Part shown: positions 46,816 through 57,414 of the stretch, piece after piece
How the letters are laid out: every line of letters starts with the position of its first letter
Position numbering within the stretch: the stretch's first letter is position 1
From: Panaeolus papilionaceus
Taxonomy: Eukaryota > Basidiomycota > Agaricomycetes > Agaricales
Assembly (NCBI GenBank): GCA_015501605.1
Contig: JADNRZ010000016.1
Coordinates: 558,001 to 622,000 of the forward strand
DNA: 64,000 bases
Direction: 5' to 3'
The notes under the pieces: model-generated
Told to the model about the DNA's origin: nothing
Database searches by the model: none
What the model saw: the letters and a program-made list of their open reading frames with translations, nothing else
Translations under genes and position numbers: made by a program

Positions 46816-49800
46816 ATGACCTCCTTCCGCAACCACCGTATTGTTATCGCCTCGCTGTTTCTGCCAACCACGACGGTCATCGGCGAGCCAGATACGCCCA
46901 CACCAGATCACACTTCTGATAACCAGCCACCTCACCCAGACCACACTCTACCAGCTGTGAGTCAGCGATTGGCTGCGACCGTCAATACCAATCTAGCTGG
47001 GGCATTGTCCGATAAACCTAGGTCAAATAAACCCCAGAAACCTACAATCATAACTGGTGCGGCTCACAACGCACATACGAGGTCATCTAGTGCGAGTGGG
47101 CCGTTTAAGAGCATTGTTGACGATCTCAAAGACAAGGTTCGTTTTATCGCATTTTGCTGGCCTATTTCACGAATTGACACGTATGTCACTCACAGAGTAG
47201 ATTCGCAACACCTTCCATCCTATCTCCATCAACCGAAGCAGCCAATCCATTCCAAAAGTTCACTCGTTTCGCACTCGACGCAGAGCAATCAGAGAGGGCA
47301 TCTGCTTCAAACACCACCGGCACAGGCTCACTTCCCACCACACGCAAACACCAATCCAGCGACTCCCTCTCTACACCCCGTGTGCGACGCAAAAAGTCAC
47401 GTTCATCCAGCCGTCGTGCTCCTTCTGCCACCCCCATTTCGTCCAGGGGTCGTAGTGCGGCCGACCCAGATTCTCCCGCTCTAGAACATGACATCCAATG
47501 GCACATGGAGCCCAATCCACATTGTAACGGCGGTCTCAAAAACGCCGTCGACAGTGTTGGCGATCGCATGAAAAAGAAGCTCTGGATTGGTACTCTCGGC
47601 ACCCCGACTGACGGCTTCAGTGACGAGTTGAGAACGGACATCGACGACCGCATGCTGCGAGAGAAGCAGAGCATGCCCGTGTGGATTCCTGATAAGGAGT
47701 TTTCGAGTGCATATGACGAGTTTTGTCATCAGGTGGGTTGGAGTTTTGTGTTATTTTTGGATGTTCCATTTTGGATCGCCGACATTGACAGCAAGTCGTC
47801 CGATTGCCGATCTCTGCCTTCCTCCTGCTCTTCACATCATCACATATCACTCTGCTGACGGCTCTAATGTTTAGGTCCTCTGGCCTTGTCTCCACTACGC
47901 TGTCCCAGATGCGCCTAAAACGAAGCTCTTTTACGAATCTGCCTCCTTCAAGCAATACGTAGCCGTCAACCAGCGCTTCGCAGACCGCATCATCGCATCG
48001 TATCGCGAAGGCGACGTCATCTGGGTGAACGATTACCACCTCCTTCTCCTCCCCATGCTCCTGCGCCTGTCTCCCCAGATCCCCACGTCCACTCCTATCG
48101 GGTTCTTCATGCACGTCGCCTTCCCCAGTAGCGAAATATTCAGATGTCTCGCAGTTCGAAAGGAGCTTCTGAGGGGTATGCTCGGTGCTGATTTTATTGG
48201 CTTCCAGACTGTTGGGTATGCGAGGCACTTTAGGCAGACGGTTAGTCGTATTATGAGTTTTGAGGCACTGCCGAGGGGAATTCAAATCCCTGAGGGTGAG
48301 GGGTTGACTGTTGGAGAGATGAGAGCGAGTTTTAAGGGGGATAAGGTTGATGAGAGCGAGGAAGGGGAGAGGGAGAGGGAGCAGAGGGGACGGGATGGGC
48401 TTGGTGAGAGGGGTAGATTCGTTGATATTGCTCCGTGTCCCATGGGTATCGACGTTAGGGGTTTGACTATCAAGAAGTGCGTTGTCTCTTCTATTTCTCG
48501 GGTTTAACGTGATAACTTACGACGATACAGGAACGACCCCGAGGTCCAAGAGTGGATTCAAGTTCTCAAGCAGCGTTACACGGGTATGAAGCTCCTCGTC
48601 GGCAGAGACAAGCTCGATTCAATTCAAGGAGTCAAGCAAAAACTCCTCTCCTTCGAGCTCTTCCTCGCTCTCTACCCCCAATACCAAGGCAAAGTCGTGC
48701 TCCTCCAAGTCGCTTTGCAAACCACCGAATCCAACGAAACCGCCGCCTCTGTCGCCGATCTCGTGTCCCGGATCAACAGCCGGTTCAGTACGCTGACGTA
48801 CCAGCCTATTGTGTTTTTGCACACGGCGGATCTGACGTTTAGCATGTATGTGGCGCTGTTGAAGGTTGCGGATGCGTTTGTTGTTACGAGTTTGAGAGAG
48901 GGGATGGCGTTGAGGACGCATGAGTTTGTGGAGTGCCAGGAGGGGAGGTGGAAGCCTTTGATTTTGAGTGAGGTGAGAATTTTTTTCTTCTTGTTGAAAA
49001 CTTTGAATGGTACTGATGTGATACTGTAGTTTACGGGATCGTATTCGTACTCTGGGTTCAGATCTTGTATTGGGATTAACCCTTGGGATACGCGCGGTGT
49101 CGCCAATGCGATCTACCAGGCTTTGACGATGCCTGAAGATGAGGCCAAGAGCCGTTGGGAGGTTAGTCTTTCCTCTACCTTCGGATCGCCCATATTATGA
49201 TACTAAATGCATCTTCATATCTTTATTTTAGGACCTTCACGCCCACGTTACAGCGCAAACCGCTCAGGCTTTCGTCACGACGTTCTTGAATAGGTGTATT
49301 AGGAGCAACACGGAGCATACAGCGTCCCTTGAAGAGACGGCCTTGGATTCTGTTCCGCTTCTTAATGGTGACATGGGTCAGTGTTTTGTCCTTTCTTCCA
49401 TCTCCATCGCTGTATCGTGGGATGCATGCTAACAACGCCTTCAGGCATCGGTTCTACAGGTCTCTCCATGGTCGTTCCACGATTCAGGCACTCTAAGCGT
49501 CGTGTCGTTTTCGTGGACTTGGAAGGGACACTGTGGAGGCGAGATTTGACGAGGGGTGGGTTGGTGAAGATGTTGGCGGGCGAAGGAGGAGAGAGGGGAT
49601 TGGAAGGAGGAGGATTGTTTGGGTCTGTCGGTGATGATGCTGATGCTGATGCTGATGAGGTCAAGGAGGGAGAGTACAAGACGAAGTTGCCGGAGGAGGT
49701 TGATGACGTTGTGAAGGTCCTGCAAGGGCTTACGGAGGACGAGCGGAATGAGGTTTGGTTGTTGACTGGGTTGAGGGTTAGGGGTGTGATTGAGGCGATT

Positions 49801-51271
49801 GGTGAGAGGGTACCGAGGATTGGTGTTGTGTGAGTGTTTTTTTCTTTCTTCTTTCTTTTATTATTATTTCTCGAGTCTCTATTTCTTCCTTCCTTGACTC
49901 CTTTCATTCACGACAACACACCCCGAGCTTTATTGCACCCCGCGTTCCCATCTCCAATGGCGTTCCTTCATGCAATCAACGATAAAACCATTTGGGTTTG
50001 GCGTTTTGCGGTGGAGGACCCGAACCCGATCTGATCTTGTATCTTGATCTGGGGATTGGCGTGATGCGTTGATGCGTTGATGAGATCTCGACTCGGCTTC
50101 GGCTTCTCGCGTGGTTTGAGTGGTGACGTCAGACTCCTTTTTTGTGTTTTGCCTTTCTTGACGATGGCGTGAGGGGTGCATCACCCTGAGGCGTTTATCT
50201 AATATTTTTGGGGATCTCGATCATTATCCACGTTTTTTGCATGGAAGCTGTTGCTGACTTGTCCTCTTCTTCACCTCATCTCTTTTAGCGCCGAGAATGG
50301 ATGTTATATCAAGACTCGTGCGATTATGGCGACGAATGGACGTACTGTGGGTGATGAATGGATTAGCATGGTTCCGAATTTCAACCCGGGGTGGAAAGGC
50401 CCGTGTTTGGAGATTTTGAATTATGTGAGTTTTCGTATCTTGAATGGAATTCAAATGGATGTGGTAGCTGACTCGAACCGCGAAATAGTTCACCGAACGC
50501 ACGCCTGGTTCGTTCATCGAAGAGCGCGAGTCGTCGATGGTGTGGCGATTCTGGACGGGATCTCAGTCTTCCACAGAAGCTCACGTCGCGTCTTCCGACC
50601 CTACCTCACCAACCGACAGCCCAACCACATCCACCTCACCCTCAGGCCGCCCCATGCCGCCCTCCCTCTCCGAATCCACGTCGTCTCTCAACATCAACAC
50701 TGTCAACCACTCCTCACTTACCGACCACAACCACCCAGACCGCCAATGGGCCCTTCGTCAAGCCGCAGAAGCGCAGAACCATATCTTTGATAGTCTGGGT
50801 GAACGCTTTGGGTTGAGGATTATTCCCGGGAGGAATAGTTTCCTCGTCATGCCCAACAACGTGAGCAGGAGCACTGCGGTGGGTGCGATTTTGGCACCGG
50901 GTGGACTTGGTGGTGTTAATGCTGCTGCACTTGGCGGTGCGGGGGATGGTATTTCTCCTGGCGTTGGTGTGTTCTCTTCGTCCCCTATTAGCAGCGGTGT
51001 AGGACGAAGCGCAGCAGGCGGCCACCGACCCTCTCGATCATTCTCGATGTCGATGGGCGCGGACTTTTCGTCCTCTTCGCATCGTGATAGTGCGATGAGC
51101 GATGATCTGGACTTTTTGTTGGCGATTAGCAGTGATGAGAAGTTGTTGGGGAGGTTGAATGAGTTGGATGGAGCTGAGACGGTTAGTACGAGTGGTAAGG
51201 GGACGGATGCGAAGTGGAGGTTGAGGAGTGAGGATGTGGTTGGTGTTTTGAAGGGATTTGTTGGGGTTTAG
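46816..51271 (+). CDS. Trehalose-6-phosphate synthase-like protein, probably regulatory (Tsl1/Tps3-like)
   Basis: Two-domain GT20 plus HAD-phosphatase protein of the trehalose synthase complex, cytosolic. About nine exons. Order: HRIVIASLFLPTTTV, a Ser/Pro-rich linker, KKLWIGTLGTPTDGF, WVNDYHLLLLPMLLR, GFFMHVAFPSSEIFRCL, GADFIGFQTVGYARHF, CPMGIDV, LLVGRDKLDSIQGVKQKL, SLREGMALRTHEFVECQ, GSYSYSGFRSCIGINPWDTR; then the HAD-like part VVFVDLEGTLWRRD, NEVWLLTGLRVRGV, AENGCYIKTRA. The canonical D-R-L-D-Y-I-K-G of active TPS is DKLDSIQG here, and the phosphatase D-x-D-x-T is DLEGT. Both halves therefore look catalytically weak, as in regulatory subunits. The stop is TAG at 51269-51271. Tps2-type identity is the alternative. 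Confidence 0.85.
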
Positions 51272-52101
51272 GCGTGGGGGCTTGGCGTTTGAGATATTGA
51301 AAAGAAGGATGGGATGGGGGAAAGATACGACATGGTGATCTAGACGGTGCGAAGTGGAACGATTGATTGGTTGGTTGAACTGGAATATGCTGGTTTAGAT
51401 ATTTGTATTTATGACGTATGGCTTGGCTTGACTTATGCGCCCCTTATTTTTGTACTCTCAACGTTGTTTTGATTTCTTGTTAAATTACAGTTACTATTTC
51501 TCGATACATTTGATAGCAATACAATACAGTCATTTACTCCTGTGAACAGCGGCGTAATTTGTAAAGGTTGGTGAACGACTCTTAAGTAGCAGCTTGTGCA
51601 GGATCGCAAGACGCATGGAAATGGGGTTTTGGGGTTTTTGGGACTCAGCATTTGACTAGACCATGCGTATAATCAAGCTGGAGGTCAGACTAACGACCAC
51701 TGCGGGTAGGAGTTTGTTTATCCTGGGATAATAGTTGCAAGTAGTTCATTATGTCTCAATTCCAGGTCCGTCAGACCCACTGACTTGCGACTCTGACGCA
51801 GTACATCAATACCAGGATCATGGTTTTAGGTAGGTTTGCATCGTATAAAAATAGGAGAAATACTTTTCTTTCAGATTCCCTGTGGTCTGTCATTGCGCCC
51901 CGGGAGGCAGTGCTGTTTGTTCATTGTCCCAGGACCCAGACCCCGATTCGAACATAGATCTCGCGGGCTAATTTGGATATAATTATGACGAAATATCAAC
52001 TCTCACAAGTTGATCCATCACTGCACCATCACACTATAAAGGATCCCTTGTGTGCTGTTAGTCCCCAGTAAACCCCCGTCCCCACCGGCATCACACGCTC
52101 A
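51272..52101. other. Intergenic, promoter of member D
   Basis: 830 bp. The TPS 3' flank is on the left; on the right a CTATAAA box at 52034-52040 lies 62-68 bp before the ATG of member D. No gene was recognised. Confidence 0.5.
52034..52040 (+). promoter_or_regulatory. TATA box of member D
   Basis: CTATAAA about 65 bp upstream of the ATG at 52102, at a position matching the TATAAG box of member E. Confidence 0.5.
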
Positions 52102-53026
52102 ATGTGCACTGATGCTTTCTTCACTTTTGCTGCAACAGTGCTCATATTATGCGCTCAGCATCTTGCATGCGCTTCATACACAGGCATTACGATGGGAACA
52201 AGTACTGTACCCTCTCCTCTATTGGGACACTTGCTTAGTGGCCTGGGTGAGGGTGGCGGTAGCCAGTCTCATTCACTGCCTTCGGCATCACCGGCTTCGC
52301 AGCATGGTGTCAACACAGTACAGCCTTGCCATGAATGCCAGATGTCATGCATAAGGTGTGTCATATAGAGACCGACATTTGCCCTGGCTTATGTGTCATC
52401 GTGACTATCATTAGAAACCTACAGGAAACCTTGAAGACACTGAATGCCTTCAATGACCACCCCTACTATCTACGCCTACTATTCTTCGGAGAGTATCGAA
52501 GGTTGATAAAGCTGTTTGACCAACATGTGTTGGCACTTGAAGCTCGACTTGAGGTGCGTCCCTTTTTCAATCACATCTGACTGCACAAGTAACTCATGAC
52601 CCGTTATGATCACCATTATAGATACTTGCGCATTCGAGGGTGTGCTCTCATCGTACGAAAGATGCCACGGATGATCGGTCATCATCGACTGGTACCACAC
52701 CTCAGGTACATCGAACGTCCTCTCAACTACCAATGGGCAGAGACTATTCGACATGTCCAGCAGCAGCAGATCTGCGACGCCACTCTTCATGTCCTCAGTT
52801 CCCTCCTTTCAACTTACCCAATGGTACAAGGCCAAAACATACCAACGATTCGGAAAGCGCTCCACGAAGCGTTGACTCCAGTCGAGGGGCTCTGATTGGT
52901 GATATTCATATCAACCTGCATAATGTGGGCAACGTCTGGGGGACCAAGTACACATATACGGAGGTCGAGGACCATTCGACGCATAAGAGGTCTCGAGGTG
53001 AGTCGTTTGATTGGGCAGCGACATAG
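52102..53026 (+). CDS. Small secreted-protein family, member D (diverged, opposite strand)
   Basis: Dispersed member outside the tandem array. Exon 1 starts MCTDAFFTFAATVLILCAQH (hydrophobic leader) and ends CHECQMSCIR, with a C-x2-C not present in A-C. Exon 2 (from about 52411) reads NLQETLKTLNAFNDHPYY, LLFFGEYRRLIKLFDQ, ALEARLE. Exon 3 (from about 52620) is Ser/Thr/Pro-rich and ends SRGALIGDIHINLHNVGNVW, GTKYTYTEVEDHSTHKRSRG before TAG at 53026. Exon junctions fall at the same places as in A-C although the protein is strongly diverged in exon 1 and the middle. Conservation of exon 2 and the C-terminal block across this distance argues that both are functional. Confidence 0.7.
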
Positions 53027-54071
53027 ATAGCGGAAATCCAATCGTCGTTCAAACTTATCCACTTTAGGCAATCGCTCGTAAATGGGGGTTCGCTTGCTTA
53101 AGCCTTGTGTTGTGAGAGGTTGCTTTGATATAGACGGCACAAGATAGTAAAATTTGCCAATTGACCCAGCTTCCACGTTACTACTTTTTGTCTAGATTGT
53201 TATGTACCTTTCTCGAGCTCTCAAGGGGATGTCGGGACCCAGTGCCTGTGTTATACGTGACCTTGACCGAAGCAGCCCGTATGGAACCTATCTGTGCAGT
53301 TTTACCGTGGAGGCGACACCGTGACATCAAGGCGACATGAAAAGCATAGTCATGAGGTTACAGTGTTAGTGTATACAGTATACTGTAATCATGAGATTCG
53401 GGGTCGGCAACCCTCCAAATTTAGCGTATACAGAAAAGTGGCACTTCCGGAAGTTTTGGGGAAATCGTCTTTTCTCATCAATCGTTTCTCAGTGCAGGTC
53501 GATATCTCTATTTCGAAGGCAATATACAATCTTGTATGCCTCCGATTATTATGAAACCAAACTTAAAATATTTTTATGCATGGGGACTAGCAATGGGCAA
53601 AAATTGGGTCTCAAAAAACAGGTAATCCAATATAAAAACAAGCTATAGCTCTGCAGCGCCCTTTTCTGGGCTCTGTATATACACAGATACATCCAAGCTT
53701 TGTATAAAACCCCTTAAGTACAATTATTTTACTTACTGGACATTTTCTTTGAGCTATATTTGCTTGAACCTGTCTGGATGGTGCTCAAACACTATGCTGA
53801 AGGAGCATATCTTGACCCACAGACAGAAATTGAAAAATCGGCTTCAAAGACCATATTATATACATTTGAATATGACCTCTTTCTCTTATGGCCACAGGCC
53901 CAATATGAGCTCTGGAGGCAGGAGGATCGTTGCGACTTTTTATCGAAATCGTCGGAGTTTGATTTGGCTGAGGCAATGCTGACGCCCAATGAGATTGCCT
54001 GATATGGTTAATCTTCTGGCCACGTGACAACTTTGAAAGACAATGGGCAATTTTTTAATTGTGTTTTGCCT
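53027..54071. other. Intergenic, no gene seen
   Basis: AT-rich sequence with no recognised gene or complete mobile element. It contains a 14-bp perfect palindrome, TACAGTATACTGTA, at 53374-53387. Short frames at 53749-54030 on both strands have no recognised domain. Confidence 0.4.
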
Positions 54072-54079
54072 CTTTTATA

Positions 54080-54662
54080 GGACGATTCTAATGGGGAACC
54101 CCTTTCTAAGGGTTTCTCGGAGAAACCCCCCTGATTCCAAGTTCGGAGCTGTTCGCCGGTGACAGAATTTCAAAGACCGATTGTTGGCCGCTGTGCCGGT
54201 TTCGAAGCAGAACCTGTGTCTGCTTTGAAGCTGCAACGCTTCGCGAGTATTCAACCAATTTTGATTATATTTTGGACATAAGATGAGTCAATATTCCCTC
54301 TAGCATGTTTAAGCAGTGTTCTAGAGGCTGCTTGAAAGGGATTGGAGGAAAGTGAGCTTCACATCGAGCTCCCCCTACTATCCGCCGAATTGAAGCTCAT
54401 GATACCCTTTTAAGTGGTTATAATTTCTGGTGCGTCGAGATCTACCAGCACCCATGCCAATCGAGAGTTTCTTTTGCAATGTCCGGCTAACCTCCCAGCG
54501 AAAACGCTCCAAAATGTCAATTCGAGAAGGGGGTTAGCCTGTGGGGGTTTCACCAAGCATCCCTGGCACTGCGACATGGTGATGCCAACATTGATGAGAC
54601 AAAGGCTTTCTCAAAAAGACGGAGAAACCCCAGAAAGGGGGGTTTCCCATTAGAATCGTCCG
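54080..54662. mobile_element. MITE-like element with inverted ends and 8-bp flanking repeat
   Basis: The left end GGACGATTCTAATGGG and the right end, in reverse complement, CGGACGATTCTAATGGG match. The similarity continues imperfectly inward through AACCCC..TTTCT...GGTTTCTC for about 45 bp. The element (583 bp, no coding capacity) is flanked on both sides by CTTTTATA (54072-54079 and 54663-54670), an 8-bp candidate target duplication, the length typical of hAT elements. The family is not identified. The right flanking repeat forms the TATA-like box of member E. Confidence 0.72.
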
Positions 54663-54731
54663 CTTTTATAAGGGAGAAGCTAGCGACTTGTATGGTTCAA
54701 GTACTTCCCTTCCTGATTGGGACCTGAACCG

Positions 54732-55007
54732 ATGTGCTTGCGCACTTTCTTTACCATCACTACAACTTTATTGATCCTGTTTTCACAGCAGCTCACACAT
54801 GTGGCGTACATAGCTGTATTGGCAGAGATGAAAACTGATATTTGGTCCAAGCCGAGAGCCCTGGCGGATACCCTGTGCGAGTGCAGTGAAGTTCCATCCC
54901 TATCCACAGCATCATCGGCTTTGGGGGATGGTGTCAAAATTACACAGCATTGTGCTCAATGCCAAAAATCATACCTCAGGTGCGACATACATATCCACAA
55001 GATATAA
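54732..55007 (+). pseudogene. Small secreted-protein family, member E (truncated, exon 1 only)
   Basis: Exon 1 is recognisable: MCLRTFFTITTTLLILFSQQ (leader) and CAQCQKSYLR at the end, directly followed by a GTGCG donor at 54980 as in the other members. The C-x2-CQ motif matches member D. No exon 2 or exon 3 sequence follows: the region to the right runs into a G-rich low-complexity tract. Read through, the frame ends at 55007 after CDIHIHKI. So this is a truncated copy, probably non-functional unless exon 1 alone is used. It may have lost its 3' part when the tract expanded or a transposon landed. Confidence 0.65.
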
Positions 55008-55149
55008 GGTAATTACAATGTAGCGACTTTGTTGATCCGCAGACTAGCTACAACTTAATGACTGAGTGCGATCCGTGGATCACCATGGATTTCCTACATT
55101 CTAGGTAAGTAAGGTAATATAATTAGTTCATTAGATATAGTATAAATGT

Positions 55150-55570
55150 AATAAAGTGTTACTAGATGAGCAGAGCGGGTAGGGGTAGGTAGTGAGATAG
55201 CAGATGGGGCGTGGGGGAGGGGAGGGTGGGTGGGTGAATGGTGGATGGAGCATGGTGGAGAGGTAGGTGAGGGGAGGATGGGGGTAGGTGGGGAATCAGG
55301 TTGGGGTGAGTGGAAATGGAGGGTGAGTGAATTGGGTGCGGCGGAAACATAGGTCAAGTGTGAGTATGTATAGCTGGTAGATGGATGGTTGGATGCAGAG
55401 GAGGGGGGGGTGGCAGATTAGATTAGAGGGGGAGCAGGAGCGGGAGGGTATGGATTGGACGCAGTGGAAGACAAAGGGGGAAAATTTAATTTTTGCAAGG
55501 TGATTGGGAAGTGAAGCGCTGGAGGGGGAGGAGGTGAAATAGGTGGGTGTAGGTGTGTGGACAGGTCATT
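55150..55570 (+). repeat. G-rich low-complexity tract (quadruplex-capable)
   Basis: Strongly strand-asymmetric G/purine-rich sequence with many GGG and GGGG runs, for example GGGGGAGGGGAGGGTGGGTG near 55215. It matches the G3+N1-7 pattern repeatedly. No long coding frame on + . Minus-strand frames here are Pro/Ser/His repeats produced by the composition. Confidence 0.7.
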
Positions 55571-56045
55571 CTGCAAGATCCGCGAAAAATTTAGATTTAG
55601 AGCAAGAACAAACAATGGTTAATAAACAGTTTGTGAGGTGGAAAATGAGTAATACCATGCAGTCAACAAGACAGGGAGGGTTGGGCGGGTGATCATTGCG
55701 CCGCGGCGGAGAATATTAAGAAAACGATAGAAGCTAGGATGATGTGTCCACAGCGGAAAAGTAATGTGTCAGTGTTTCCGCGTTGGTGGATTAGACCTGT
55801 CGGGTATCGAATGCCGCGGGATAGGATAGAACACGGGTGTTTAAAACAAATGAACTCCACGTGGAGAAGATGCACAAGAAAATGAAAAATCACAATACAC
55901 TGCAGCGGTGGATATTAGTGAACTGAAAAATTGTGCTCACCCGTTTCCGCGGTGGTGCTCATCTTGAAAAATGTTGTCACCCTGTGACGTGTTTCCGCGG
56001 CGGGATAGTTTGTTTGTGACGCAAAGGAAACCTTGTCCGCGGGAC
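55335..56045 (+). repeat. Scattered TTTCCGCGG-type short motifs
   Basis: A GC-rich core is repeated in both orientations in otherwise AT-rich DNA: GCGGCGGAAAC near 55339, GCCGCGGCGGAG near 55701, GTTTCCGCGTTGG near 55775, CGTTTCCGCGGTGG near 55941, GTTTCCGCGGCGGG near 55990 and GTCCGCGGGAC near 56034. It could be the subterminal region of a DNA transposon; boundaries are not defined. Confidence 0.45.
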
Positions 56046-56069
56046 TGATTAAACAATGGATAACCATTA
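55571..56069. other. Spacer between G-rich tract and Harbinger left end
   Basis: No gene seen. It carries most of the CCGCGG-type motifs listed separately. A minus-strand frame at 55693-55893 has one hydrophobic stretch but no recognised family. Confidence 0.4.
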
Positions 56070-56164
56070 GGGGGGGTCAAAGTTGGCGGTTCGGAAGAGT
56101 TCCCACCTTTGAGTTCAGGTGAGGGTTCTGATGAAAAAGTTCGAACTGAGGGCTGAACTGTGAT

Positions 56165-56202
56165 GGAGCGTTGAACCTGCTCTGGAGCAGGTTCAACGCT
56201 CC
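56165..56202. repeat. Perfect palindrome, 18-bp arms, 2-nt spacer
   Basis: GGAGCGTTGAACCTGCTC, TG, then its exact reverse complement. It lies about 100 bp inside the proposed Harbinger end, among repeated GAACC/GGTTC motifs. It could be a transposase binding site or simply a hairpin in the leader of the Myb-like ORF. Confidence 0.85.
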
Positions 56203-57409
56203 GAACCAGGTTCGCCTCAAAGTGGGTTCAAAAAATCAACAAATGTAAATAGTAAAATTAATTAATCTAATCATACATTTTGCTCTTCACTCCTGACGCT
56301 CCCATCTCAACAGCGATTCACAATTCACAATTCACTCCCATATCTTAAATCCTCCACTTTTAAATCTTATTTTATTACCTTTTCTAATCCTACGACTGCC
56401 CTTACGACACGTTCTAATCTCCCAAAATGACGAAAAAGGTCAGCAAAAAACCTAGCAAGAGCAGTGGCAAAGCCGTGGTCAAGGCTCATGTGCAAACCTC
56501 AAGCAACACCAATGCTGGGAAAGGCAAGAAGAAAGCAGCACAAGAGAGTAGCATGGAGAGTAGTGATGAAGAGCCAGAGGAGATAAAGGGAGAGAAAGGG
56601 GGAACAATGACTGTTGTGTGAGTCTCACATGTTAGCTTCTCTCTAACGAACACACCCCTTATCTCATGACCTCTAGATGGACAAATGACCTCACCGAAAC
56701 ACTCATTAACCATATAATCCAAAATACCGACATTTGGAATGGGTTATGGTCGTCTACAGGGACCAATGCGTCAACAGCACAAGGAGGAGGAGAGAAGAAG
56801 AAGCATTGGCACTGGGAGCTCGCCAAAGCTCTCTTCACCCACCACCCAGTCTACTCCCAAGAATTTGCAAGTGTACTCAAGTCTGAGAAGGTCAAAAGCT
56901 CAACAGAACGCCAGGAGTGGACTGCAAAGATTGGCAATCGTTTAAAAAAGTAAGTGTATTTTAAATTATCAATCTTCATTTATTTATCTTTTTAGGATGG
57001 TCAAAATTGTGACGGATTACAACAAGGAGATGGGAAAAACAGGCGAGGGACTGAAGAGTGCACAGGAGATACGGGAGGGCACGGAGCTCTCAAATAAGTG
57101 GGGTGGGTGTTTTTTTTTACTGATCAACGTGTTCTCATATGTTCGCTCAGAGGCCATTCGCGAAAAATGTCCCTGGTATTTCAGGATGAAAGAGATCATT
57201 GGTGGACGACCAACTGCTGAGCCTGCTGGCCTTGGGAACGCCTCTACCACCCCTGACCTGTCTATCCTGTCCACAACCTCGGCAGCTACAGTATCATCTA
57301 TCTCGCTTCCCGACAATTACCCTCTCACTGATGACATCCCAACAGGCACCTCCGAAATTGACTTCAGTGATGGAATGGCTACCAATGCTGTCTCGGACCC
57401 TGATGCCAG

Positions 57410-57414
57410 TGCTA
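57410..57414. repeat. Target-site duplication of the copia element, left copy
   Basis: TGCTA immediately before the left LTR; an identical TGCTA follows the right LTR at 62945-62949. Five bp is the standard length for Ty1/copia. Confidence 0.95.

Noticed and set aside
49340..49907. Minus-strand frame 49362-49907 (Ser/Thr/Pro-rich)
   Set aside because: Antisense shadow of the TPS phosphatase-like exon, driven by its Gly/Glu/Asp-rich codons.
51930..51975. tRNA-like GATTCGAAC string (T-loop-like on the minus strand)
   Set aside because: No acceptor, D-arm or anticodon stem could be paired around it; a chance match to the T-loop consensus.
53374..53387. 14-bp palindrome TACAGTATACTGTA
   Set aside because: Isolated, AT-rich and without a second copy or gene context; likely chance.
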